Notes: generated by a model not told the origin, from the sequence alone. A stretch of DNA of 5,074 nucleotides from an uncultured Capnocytophaga sp. (GCA_915070235.1 CAJZFM010000175.1:1-5074); one strand, 5' to 3'. Shown: positions 1-5,074, counted from the stretch's first letter. Translations and numbers: made by a program.

Positions 1-7
1 AAATAAC

Positions 8-15
8 TACCTTTG
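8..15 (+). promoter_or_regulatory. Candidate Bacteroidota -7 promoter element of lpdA
   Basis: The bases TACCTTTG match the TAnnTTTG -7 consensus of the Bacteroidota primary sigma factor. The matching -33 TTG element would lie about 20 bp upstream, outside the window, so only half of the promoter can be judged. If it is real, transcription starts near position 20-22 and gives a leader of about 33 nt before the ATG at 55. The leader is A/T-rich and has no Shine-Dalgarno sequence, as is usual in this phylum. A promoter this close suggests that lpdA is transcribed separately from whatever lies upstream. Confidence 0.5.
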
Positions 16-54
16 TAGCTCACTGCGAGAAATACAATATTTAAATTTACTATA

Positions 55-1452
55 ATGAAGAATTACGATGTAATTGTCATAGGAGCAGGACCTGGAGGTT
101 ATGTAGCTGCTATCCGTTGTGCTCAGTTAGGAAAGAAAACCGCTATTGTGGAAAAATACAATACGTTAGGAGGTACTTGCCTTAATGTGGGCTGTATCCC
201 TTCCAAAGCACTATTGGACTCCACTCACCTGCTTGAAGATACTCACAAGCATGCCCCTGTACATGGGATAGAGATTACGGGAAATATCAATGTGGATTTC
301 CCAAAAATGGTAGAGCGTAAGCAGGCTGTGGTGGATCAGAATACACAAGGGATTAACTTCCTTATGAAAAAAAACAATGTAGATGTATTCCATGGAAAAG
401 CGTCATTCGTCTCTCCTACGGAACTACAGGTACAAGGAACGGATAATGAAACGCTTTCGGCAAAAAACTTTATCATCGCTACTGGTTCTAAGCCTTCTGC
501 TTTGCCTTTTATCACTATTGACAAAGAACGTGTGATTACCTCCACCGAGGCCTTAAGCCTTCGTGAGATTCCCAAACACCTAATTGTCATAGGAGGAGGG
601 GTGATAGGTTTGGAACTTGGTCAAGTATATCTCCGTTTAGGAGCTCAGGTATCTGTAGTGGAATACGCTTCAAGTATTCTCCCTACTATGGATGTAGCTA
701 TTGGCAAAGAACTCAGCAAAGTACTTAAAAAACAAGGGTTTGAGATCTATACTGATAGCAAAGTAAAAGAAGTTACCCGCACTGGCAACACCGTTACTGT
801 AAAGGCCGATGGCCCTAAGGGCGAGATTGTTCTGGAAGGGGATTACTGCTTGGTGGCTACCGGACGCCGCCCTTATACCGAAGGCTTAGGTCTTGATAAA
901 GCGGGGGTACAACTCAACCAACGCGGGCAAATAGAGGTCAATGAACACCTACAAACCTCAGCGGCACATATCTATGCTATTGGCGATGTGATCCGTGGGG
1001 CAATGCTCGCTCATAAGGCAGAAGAGGAGGGCGTATATGTGGCAGAGCTCTTGGCGGGAGAAAAGCCACATGTGAATTATGATCTTATCCCAGGGGCGGT
1101 ATATACCACACCTGAAGTGGCTGCGGTAGGAAAGACTGAGCAACAATTACAAGCTGAAGGACGCGCTTACAAAGTGGGGCAATTCCCTATGCGTGCCTTG
1201 GGTCGTGCTCGTGCCAGCTTGGAGACTGATGGATTCGTGAAAGTCTTGGCCGACGCTACTACTGATGAGATTCTCGGCGTACATATCCTCGGAGCGCGTG
1301 CTTCCGACCTTATAGCTCAGTCGGTTGTAGCTATGGAATTTCGTGCCAGTGCCGAAGACATTGCCCGTATCTGCCATGCACACCCTACCTATAGTGAAGC
1401 AGTAAAAGAAGCCTGCTTGGACGCTACTGGTAAGAGAGCGATACACATGTAG
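55..1452 (+). CDS. lpdA: Dihydrolipoyl dehydrogenase (E3 component)
   Basis: Cytoplasmic FAD flavoenzyme that reoxidises dihydrolipoamide with NAD+. It is the E3 subunit of the pyruvate, 2-oxoglutarate and branched-chain 2-oxoacid dehydrogenase complexes, and also works as the L-protein of glycine cleavage. The 465 residues are the normal full length. Visible motifs, in order: FAD-binding GAGPGG (10-15); redox-active disulfide GGTCLNVGC with C42 and C47, followed by IPSK; NAD-binding GGGVIG (180-185); ATGRRP (268-273); second FAD contact YAIGDV (307-312); and C-terminal HAHPTYSEA with the catalytic pair H443 and E448. No key residue is missing. The ATG at 55 is chosen because the FAD motif begins nine residues in, as in the family. 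No E1 or E2 gene is present in the window, so which complex it serves cannot be told. The gene converges on the BatE-like gene. Its second half is visibly richer in G+C than its first. Confidence 0.97.
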   Translation: MKNYDVIVIGAGPGGYVAAIRCAQLGKKTAIVEKYNTLGGTCLNVGCIPSKALLDSTHLLEDTHKHAPVHGIEITGNINVDFPKMVERKQAVVDQNTQGINFLMKKNNVDVFHGKASFVSPTELQVQGTDNETLSAKNFIIATGSKPSALPFITIDKERVITSTEALSLREIPKHLIVIGGGVIGLELGQVYLRLGAQVSVVEYASSILPTMDVAIGKELSKVLKKQGFEIYTDSKVKEVTRTGNTVTVKADGPKGEIVLEGDYCLVATGRRPYTEGLGLDKAGVQLNQRGQIEVNEHLQTSAAHIYAIGDVIRGAMLAHKAEEEGVYVAELLAGEKPHVNYDLIPGAVYTTPEVAAVGKTEQQLQAEGRAYKVGQFPMRALGRARASLETDGFVKVLADATTDEILGVHILGARASDLIAQSVVAMEFRASAEDIARICHAHPTYSEAVKEACLDATGKRAIHM

Positions 1453-1460
1453 TTAGTGAA

Positions 1461-1523
1461 GTGACTAATGACAAGTGACTAATGACAAGTGACTAATGAT
1501 AAATGACAAGTGACTAGTGATTA
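1461..1523 (+). repeat. Nine tandem 7-bp repeats, consensus RTGAYWA
   Basis: This stretch divides without remainder into nine consecutive heptamers. GTGACTA and ATGACAA alternate for the first five units; the rest are ATGATAA, ATGACAA, GTGACTA and GTGATTA. Every unit has TGA at positions 2-4 and A at position 7, and all other changes fall at positions 1, 5 and 6. The array begins 8 bp after the lpdA stop codon, so it lies in the transcribed tail of that gene. Degenerate units in strict phase suggest growth by replication slippage followed by point mutation. No function is assigned. Confidence 0.85.
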
Positions 1524-1572
1524 ATACTATATTAGGTAGGATTAGTCACTAGTCACTTGTCATTAGTCATTA
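1494..1572. repeat. Long inverted repeat (hairpin) between convergent genes
   Basis: Positions 1502-1520 are the exact reverse complement of 1546-1564 (19 bp). Pairing continues inward through 1521-1525 with 1541-1545, including one G-U pair as RNA, and leaves a 15-nt loop at 1526-1540. After a 2x2 internal mismatch it resumes outward with 1494-1499 against 1567-1572. The right arm consists of the same RTGAYWA heptamers read on the minus strand. Placed between the stop codons of lpdA and the BatE-like gene, it could end or stabilise both transcripts. It is not a standard intrinsic terminator: the stem is A/T-rich and long, and no T-run follows directly on either strand. The nearest T6 run, at 1581-1586, is already inside the opposite gene. 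Confidence 0.8.
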
Positions 1573-1574
1573 AT

Positions 1575-2339
1575 TTAAAGTTTTTTCACCCCATGTTTTT
1601 TTGCCCAGCCTGTGCGGCCATCGGCTGCTTTGAGTTTGTACCATTCTTGGACTTGGTCTAAGACTTCTACTTTGGTACCTTCGTGCAGGGCGAAAACTTC
1701 CTTACTATAGGTATTGGGTTGCTCATAGAGACGTACTTCCTTATCAAAAAGTATCGCATAATGATTGGCTCCCGTATATTTGTTTACTGTTCTACCTAAA
1801 AAGAAACTACCTACCGAAACAGCTAAAGCAACTATCATCAGGGTAAAGAAAAGGCGCTTGTAAATAATCTTCCCAAGGAAATAATAACAGAAGAAAAAGC
1901 CAACAAAAAGGCACATGCTACCCACAGCCCATAAGCCCCAACCATTGGGAGAGTTCCAGCGGCTAAGGGTGGCTACGACTTTCTGTGACCACATCTGAGG
2001 TAGGGGAACAATCTCGTCCAAGGCCATTTGCTGAGCATACTTTAGATTGGTCTGTATAGTCTTATCCTCAGGGGAAAGTTGCAAGGCTTTTTCATAGTAG
2101 TAGATACTATGAGCTACCTCCTCCTGCTTGTAGTAGGCATTGGCCAAGTTGTAGTACAAACTTGCGGAGGTCTTGCCCTTGGAGAGTATTCGTTGATAAT
2201 TGTCAATAGCTACCTGATAGTCTCCTCGGTTGTAGGCACTTCCCGCCTGTGCGAAAAGTTCCTCATTGCTAAGCTGTGCCTTACCTTCATAGGGAAAAAG
2301 GTAAAGGATAAAGGGTAAAAAATATAATAGGTACTTCAT
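1575..2339 (-). CDS. batE: BatE-like TPR / SH3-domain membrane protein
   Basis: Probable cell-envelope protein of the BatE type (Bacteroides aerotolerance family, thought to act with MoxR ATPases and von Willebrand A proteins; the molecular role is not settled). The 254 residues show an N-terminal signal peptide (1-21, hydrophobic core LLYFLPFILYLF, likely cleavage after GKA), two TPR units (about 24-55 and 58-91, with the typical GDYQVAIDNYQRIL and SLYYNLANAYYKQ helices), and two membrane helices (about 134-156 and 163-182). A C-terminal SH3-like domain follows (about 195-254) with the signature EWYKLKAADGRTGWAKK. The TPR part should therefore lie in the periplasm. The ATG at 2339 gives the complete signal peptide. 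It follows the DUF493 gene by 52 bp and is probably co-transcribed with it. No moxR, batA, batB or batD gene is nearby, so the gene is separated from its usual cluster. The domain order supports the name; orthology is not proven. Confidence 0.8.
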   Translation of the reverse strand: MKYLLYFLPFILYLFPYEGKAQLSNEELFAQAGSAYNRGDYQVAIDNYQRILSKGKTSASLYYNLANAYYKQEEVAHSIYYYEKALQLSPEDKTIQTNLKYAQQMALDEIVPLPQMWSQKVVATLSRWNSPNGWGLWAVGSMCLFVGFFFCYYFLGKIIYKRLFFTLMIVALAVSVGSFFLGRTVNKYTGANHYAILFDKEVRLYEQPNTYSKEVFALHEGTKVEVLDQVQEWYKLKAADGRTGWAKKHGVKKL

Positions 2340-2359
2340 AATTTAGGGGAAAGGTAAAG

Positions 2360-2387
2360 TTTTTACTTTTTACCGTTTACTTTTTAC
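2360..2387. repeat. Four tandem 7-bp repeats, consensus TTTTTAC
   Basis: Four in-phase heptamers fill most of the 52-bp gap between the DUF493 stop codon and the BatE-like start: TTTTTAC at 2360, 2367 and 2381, and CGTTTAC at 2374. On the coding strand they read GTAAAAA or GTAAACG. An oppositely oriented GGTAAAG lies at 2353-2359. Similar heptamers (GGTAAAG, GATAAAG, GGTAAAA) run through 2300-2320, inside the signal-peptide codons of the BatE-like gene. The A-rich coding-strand sequence upstream of the ATG may help ribosome loading, since Bacteroidota do not rely on Shine-Dalgarno pairing; that role is an inference. Confidence 0.75.
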
Positions 2388-2391
2388 TTTA

Positions 2392-2679
2392 TTATAGAGA
2401 GATGATTCCTTCTATTTTTCCAGCTTCCTTATAGTAGGCGATGACCTGATCGGGGTCTTGCACCTTTAGGCGTATGGAGTAAGCCGTATATTTGCCAGTA
2501 GAGGAGGGTTTTTCCTCTATAGAGGCGGTAGTGCCAGCAAACACAGCTCTTATAGCCTCCCTTTTTTCTTCCCCTGAAGGAAGGATAAACTTATATAGGT
2601 ATTCGGCAGGGAATACGGTGGTTTTTTCTAATTCTGATTTTAGTTTGGTGTAAAATTCTTCTACTTCTTGATTTGTCAT
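2392..2679 (-). CDS. DUF493 family (YbeD-like) small protein
   Basis: Small cytoplasmic protein of 95 residues that I place in the DUF493/YbeD family, whose members have a compact alpha/beta fold resembling ACT or regulatory domains and no established function. Supporting features are the F23-P24 followed by Y29-K30-F31 near the N-terminus, the central strand (about 41-56), the GKYTAYSIRLKV strand (62-73), and the DPDQVIAYYKEAGKIEGI helix and last strand (75-92). The length is close to the family norm of about 90. No signal peptide or membrane segment is visible. The ATG at 2679 is the natural start: a 14-nt A/T-rich leader stretch precedes it and there is no Shine-Dalgarno sequence. It is the first gene of a likely two-gene unit with the BatE-like gene. 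A functional link between the two is not shown by the sequence. Confidence 0.85.
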   Translation of the reverse strand: MTNQEVEEFYTKLKSELEKTTVFPAEYLYKFILPSGEEKREAIRAVFAGTTASIEEKPSSTGKYTAYSIRLKVQDPDQVIAYYKEAGKIEGIISL

Positions 2680-2681
2680 TT

Positions 2682-2709
2682 TTGTTAGGTATTAGTTGTT
2701 AGTGATTAG
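2682..2709. repeat. Four tandem 7-bp repeats, consensus CTAAYMA on the minus strand
   Basis: Four in-phase heptamers, read on the plus strand as TTGTTAG (2682), GTATTAG (2689), TTGTTAG (2696) and TGATTAG (2703). All end in TTAG and differ only in their first three bases. They stop two bases short of the DUF493 start codon, so they form nearly the whole leader of that gene if the promoter at 2722-2753 is correct. Sequence words such as TAGTGATTA and ATTAGGTA are shared with the array at 1461-1574, suggesting a common origin. Confidence 0.7.
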
Positions 2710-2721
2710 TTTGCTTTGCCG

Positions 2722-2753
2722 CAAAAAGTATGCCAAAAACATCTTATACCCAA
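2722..2753 (-). promoter_or_regulatory. Candidate promoter of the DUF493-batE unit
   Basis: On the minus strand, TTG at 2753-2751 is followed after 20 bp by TACTTTTTG at 2730-2722. This resembles the Bacteroidota promoter (TTG near -33, TAnnTTTG near -7) with one extra T in the -7 element, so the match is imperfect. It would start transcription near 2715, about 35 nt before the ATG, leaving the heptamer array as the leader. A small dyad, TTTGC-C-GCAAA at 2715-2725, overlaps the predicted start region and could be chance. The spacing after the terminator at 2866-2893 fits an independent unit. Confidence 0.4.
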
Positions 2754-2772
2754 TTTGTCACTTTTGAGCCAC

Positions 2773-2854
2773 ACCCAGCTGTGAGTACTCGCTGGTTTTA
2801 CTTTTTGCTTTTCACCCACATACCCAGCTCCAAGTATTCGCTGGCTTTACTTTT
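2773..2854. repeat. 33-bp direct repeat at 49-bp spacing, each with a dyad
   Basis: Copies lie at 2773-2805 and 2822-2854 and agree at 28 of 33 positions. Differences are at repeat positions 9-11, 16 and 24. Both keep ACCCAGCT, TCGCTGG and TTTACTTTT. Within each copy CCAGC (2775-2779 and 2824-2828) and GCTGG (2791-2795 and 2840-2844) form an inverted pair, and in copy 1 the middle also holds the 8-bp palindrome GAGTACTC (2783-2790). The element sits between the lipoprotein terminator and the DUF493 promoter. It may be one site of a dispersed genomic repeat family or a tandem binding site; the sequence alone does not decide. Confidence 0.75.
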
Positions 2855-2865
2855 CACTCAAAGAG

Positions 2866-2893
2866 AAAAGGCTCCCTTTTGGGGAGCACTTTT
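2866..2893 (-). terminator. Intrinsic terminator of the lipoprotein gene
   Basis: GCTCCC at 2871-2876 pairs with GGGAGC at 2882-2887 around a 5-base loop. The stem is extended by AAAAG (2866-2870) pairing with CTTTT (2889-2893) past one bulged A at 2888. On the minus strand this is a G/C-rich hairpin ending in a T-run, 26 bp beyond the lipoprotein stop codon. The flanking A- and T-tracts are symmetric, so it could also work on the plus strand, but no plus-strand gene ends here. Confidence 0.85.
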
Positions 2894-2918
2894 CAAAAAG
2901 ATATGTAATGTCCAAAAC

Positions 2919-5039
2919 CTAATTACATGGGGTTGATTGTACTTTTGATCTATAGAGTTCTGTTTTTTGGCGAGCTAAGTCTGCATTACCACCACCTGCA
3001 GTGATGTTGATACTTGCTTTGACGTCCTCTACCTTATTAGCAGGTACGGCAATACACTCTATATGGTTAGGTGTTTGACTCTGTTCCTCTATGAACACTT
3101 TTTCTATATTACGGAAACCAAGTAGATTCAACTTAGTTACATTTCTGTTTTCCTTGAGAGTCACCTTTTTAAGGCTTACATTATTTCCTGTAATGGTTGC
3201 CATAGTACCTCCTAAGGTGATTTCTTCAAGCTCTCGCATAGCTGTAAGATCCAAGGTAGTAGGGCCTTGAGGATAAAGATCCAATTTCTTTAATCCTGTA
3301 AAACTTTCCAAGCCCGTAAGATTGGTAATATTATTCGCTATCTCAAGGGTAGTAATCTTAGCCAAATCAGATTTTCTATAAGGTCCATCTACAGGACGAT
3401 TTCCATAAGTGGCGAAGTCAAAGGTTCTAAGAGTACGCCATACCAAACTTCTTAGATTGGCATCGGCAATAGTAACCACAGGATCTTCTTCTTGTGAGCC
3501 ACTATCTGCATTGGATTTGTATACACCTGTACCATCAGCTCCATTAAGGGCAGTAGCCTCAGCCTGTGTTTTTACATAAATGAATCTTACCTGAGTATTG
3601 CCTAATGCAGGGGTACAAAGCCTACATGTCCTCATAATCTGGATATTACCAGCGTTGGCTTCAAGTCCATCAACAGGGGTAAGGTATATATCTCCTGCAA
3701 TATTATTCCCTAAGAGGTTGATAGCGGTAAGCTTAGTAAGTCCGTTAAAGAAAGTCGCTGGAAGTGCTGTAAGGTTATTCCTTTCTAAGGAAAGTTCCTT
3801 AAGTTCTGCTGCTTCTGTAATTGTAATATTCTTTAAGTTACCATTTACTACACTTATACGGTTAAGTTTAGGGAAACTCTTTACCTCTAACCCCTCTAAA
3901 GTAGTATTGGTGATATCCAATCTTTCCATATTAGGGAAGTCTGTCAAGGAGAAATTCTTATCAGTAAGGTTATTGGTCTGACCTTCTCCAGGGAAAATAC
4001 GCAAGGCAGAAATATTCTTGAATTTTTCTAAGCCTTTTAGTGATTGTACATTTGGCAATTCTATATCAATACGATCTGTATAGTTCAAGGCTTCAGAGAT
4101 ACTGATTTCACCATCTCCGTTCTTATCAGGACCTGTATTTCCAATACCTAAAATAGCTGTTTTCACTACTGGGTCAAACTCTATAAGCTGATCTACCTCT
4201 CCTGTAGCAGTATATTTGTTTGTGCTTTCAGAGTTGTTCAGAGCGGTAGCCTTAGCCACATCGGAAACTATGATCTTCTCTACTGAAGGGTTATTACCCC
4301 CTCCAACAATATTCACTTTCCCGTTCTGCAAATTGGGTAATTTTGAGAGATCTATAGTTCCTTCAAGTTGGTTACCTGTAAGGTCTAACTGCTTAAGGGA
4401 TACCAGTTTGTCCAAATATACTGTTTTGAGTTTGTTTCCTTTAGCTTCCAATACAGTTACATTGGTAAAGTGTTCTATCCCGTCCAGTGAGGAGATATCG
4501 GCATTAGATACTCTAAGGGCTTGTACAGCTCTGGCTTCTGAAGCGCTTATTTTTCCATTTCCATTGGTATCTACACTTCCTCCATTGTTTCCTGTAGCGA
4601 GCAGAGCAGCCTTAAACTTAGGATCATTGATAACGATTTCATCTTCTACTGCTACTTCATGCCAAACACCATCTTTCTTTTGATAGACCTTATCATTGGT
4701 AGAATTAACAAAATAGTCTTTTTCTTCTCCATCACTTGGTTTAGGAGCTCGCTTAGCCGAATAGACTTTATTTCCTCTCTCAAAACCTACCAAGGAGCCT
4801 ATTGCATTCCAATTCCTCCCTGCGCGTTTGTAGAGTGTTCCAGAATTCTCATTATAATAATACAAGGCAGTACTATCTGTAGGCTGTTCATTTCCTATTG
4901 TATTAGTAGCTGTTCCTGTATTATTGCCTTGGTTTCTGCCATCAAAAATAGGATCCTCTTTGTCCTTGTTACAACTTACGGCAAGGGTTGCTGCCGAGAG
5001 TAACGACAATACTAATAGGGTGTGTAATTTTTTTCTCAT
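2919..5039 (-). CDS. Leucine-rich-repeat surface lipoprotein with EF-hand loops
   Basis: Probable outer-membrane, surface-exposed lipoprotein of 706 residues; no enzymatic activity is evident, and LRR proteins of this kind usually bind other proteins. The signal peptide (1-22) ends in AVSC with the lipidated C23, followed by NKDKED, which resembles the lipoprotein export signal of Capnocytophaga (a lysine with acidic residues). A low-complexity Asn/Thr/Gly linker spans about 33-58. Two copies of a Y-x(8)-Y-x(6)-W motif follow (59-81 and 108-130). Three LRR modules come next: about 135-280, 285-510 and 521-706. Modules 1 and 2 open with EF-hand-like loops at 157-168 (DTNGNGKISASE) and 305-316 (DKNGDGEISISE). 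Each is followed by LxxLxLxxNxL-type repeats and closes with a similar linker (253-280 and 484-510, both containing EATALN or KATALN). Module 3 lacks the EF loop and ends with C662 and C705. The ATG at 5039 gives a complete signal peptide. No promoter is evident in the 35 bases upstream that remain in the window. The target is unknown. Confidence 0.88.
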   Translation of the reverse strand: MRKKLHTLLVLSLLSAATLAVSCNKDKEDPIFDGRNQGNNTGTATNTIGNEQPTDSTALYYYNENSGTLYKRAGRNWNAIGSLVGFERGNKVYSAKRAPKPSDGEEKDYFVNSTNDKVYQKKDGVWHEVAVEDEIVINDPKFKAALLATGNNGGSVDTNGNGKISASEARAVQALRVSNADISSLDGIEHFTNVTVLEAKGNKLKTVYLDKLVSLKQLDLTGNQLEGTIDLSKLPNLQNGKVNIVGGGNNPSVEKIIVSDVAKATALNNSESTNKYTATGEVDQLIEFDPVVKTAILGIGNTGPDKNGDGEISISEALNYTDRIDIELPNVQSLKGLEKFKNISALRIFPGEGQTNNLTDKNFSLTDFPNMERLDITNTTLEGLEVKSFPKLNRISVVNGNLKNITITEAAELKELSLERNNLTALPATFFNGLTKLTAINLLGNNIAGDIYLTPVDGLEANAGNIQIMRTCRLCTPALGNTQVRFIYVKTQAEATALNGADGTGVYKSNADSGSQEEDPVVTIADANLRSLVWRTLRTFDFATYGNRPVDGPYRKSDLAKITTLEIANNITNLTGLESFTGLKKLDLYPQGPTTLDLTAMRELEEITLGGTMATITGNNVSLKKVTLKENRNVTKLNLLGFRNIEKVFIEEQSQTPNHIECIAVPANKVEDVKASINITAGGGNADLARQKTELYRSKVQSTPCN

Positions 5040-5074
5040 AATTAATTAGTTTTGCTTAACATTACAATAATCAT

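Noticed and set aside
23..45. Weak dyads in the lpdA leader (CTC-N5-GAG and A/T palindromes)
   Set aside because: Arms of only 3-5 bp in A/T-rich DNA are expected by chance.
211..1446. Minus-strand frames opposite lpdA (60 to 99 codons)
   Set aside because: lpdA is complete with every catalytic motif; these frames are its antisense shadow and have no family features.
1461..1574. Possible CRISPR array or insertion-sequence ends
   Set aside because: The units are 7 bp with no spacers, no cas gene is present, and the inverted arms enclose only 15 bp with no transposase and no evident target-site duplication.
2079..2318. Plus-strand frame of 79 codons opposite the BatE-like gene
   Set aside because: Antisense shadow of the TPR and signal-peptide codons; its hydrophobic look comes from the complement of those codons.
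2730..2936. Plus-strand reading frame of 68 codons in the gap between DUF493 and the lipoprotein gene
   Set aside because: It is made up of the 49-bp spaced repeat and the terminator hairpin and runs into the 3' end of the lipoprotein gene. Its codons show no protein-like pattern, and it matches no family I recognise.
3598..5003. Plus-strand frames of 127, 155 and 114 codons opposite the lipoprotein gene
   Set aside because: They lie wholly antisense to a strongly supported gene and are rich in Ser, Leu and Ile, as expected for the complement of LRR coding sequence. They have no recognisable domains and no promoter.
5040..5074. Promoter search upstream of the lipoprotein gene
   Set aside because: No TAnnTTTG element is found on the minus strand in the 35 bases available. 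The promoter probably lies beyond the window, so none is called.

Overview
The window looks like chromosomal DNA of a Bacteroidota member, most likely a Flavobacteriia species of the Capnocytophaga type. The evidence is indirect: translation starts lie behind A/T-rich leaders with no Shine-Dalgarno sequence, TAnnTTTG-type promoter elements are present, there is a BatE-like TPR/SH3 membrane protein, and a lipoprotein carries a K/D/E-rich stretch right after its lipobox cysteine. The genus is an inference and cannot be proved from this window.

Layout. A rightward gene, lpdA (dihydrolipoyl dehydrogenase, 55-1452), starts just downstream of a candidate -7 element at 8-15. It converges on a leftward block of three genes. 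Reading in the direction of transcription (right to left), these are a 706-residue leucine-rich-repeat surface lipoprotein (5039-2919) with its own intrinsic terminator (2866-2893), a 95-residue DUF493/YbeD-like protein (2679-2392), and a 254-residue BatE-like TPR protein (2339-1575). The last two are 52 bp apart and probably form a small operon, with a candidate promoter at 2722-2753.

The gaps between genes are the most unusual part. Three of them carry degenerate tandem repeats with a strict 7-bp period, each with a different consensus: RTGAYWA at 1461-1523 (with an inverted array at 1541-1574 that makes a very long hairpin between the convergent genes), TTTTTAC at 2360-2387, and TTGTTAG/TGATTAG at 2682-2709. 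The fourth, between the lipoprotein terminator and the DUF493 promoter, carries a 33-bp direct repeat at 49-bp spacing (28/33 identical), each copy containing a CCAGC...GCTGG dyad.

The genes do not form one obvious pathway. LpdA serves central carbon metabolism (2-oxoacid dehydrogenase complexes and/or glycine cleavage). The BatE-like protein is a cell-envelope protein separated from the moxR/batABCD genes that usually accompany it. The lipoprotein is probably outer-membrane anchored and surface exposed, with three leucine-rich modules, two of which begin with a near-perfect calcium-binding EF-hand loop. I found no RNA gene, transposase, CRISPR array or phage gene, and no clear sign of a wholly new system. 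The points most worth checking are the heptamer repeats and the modular build of the lipoprotein.
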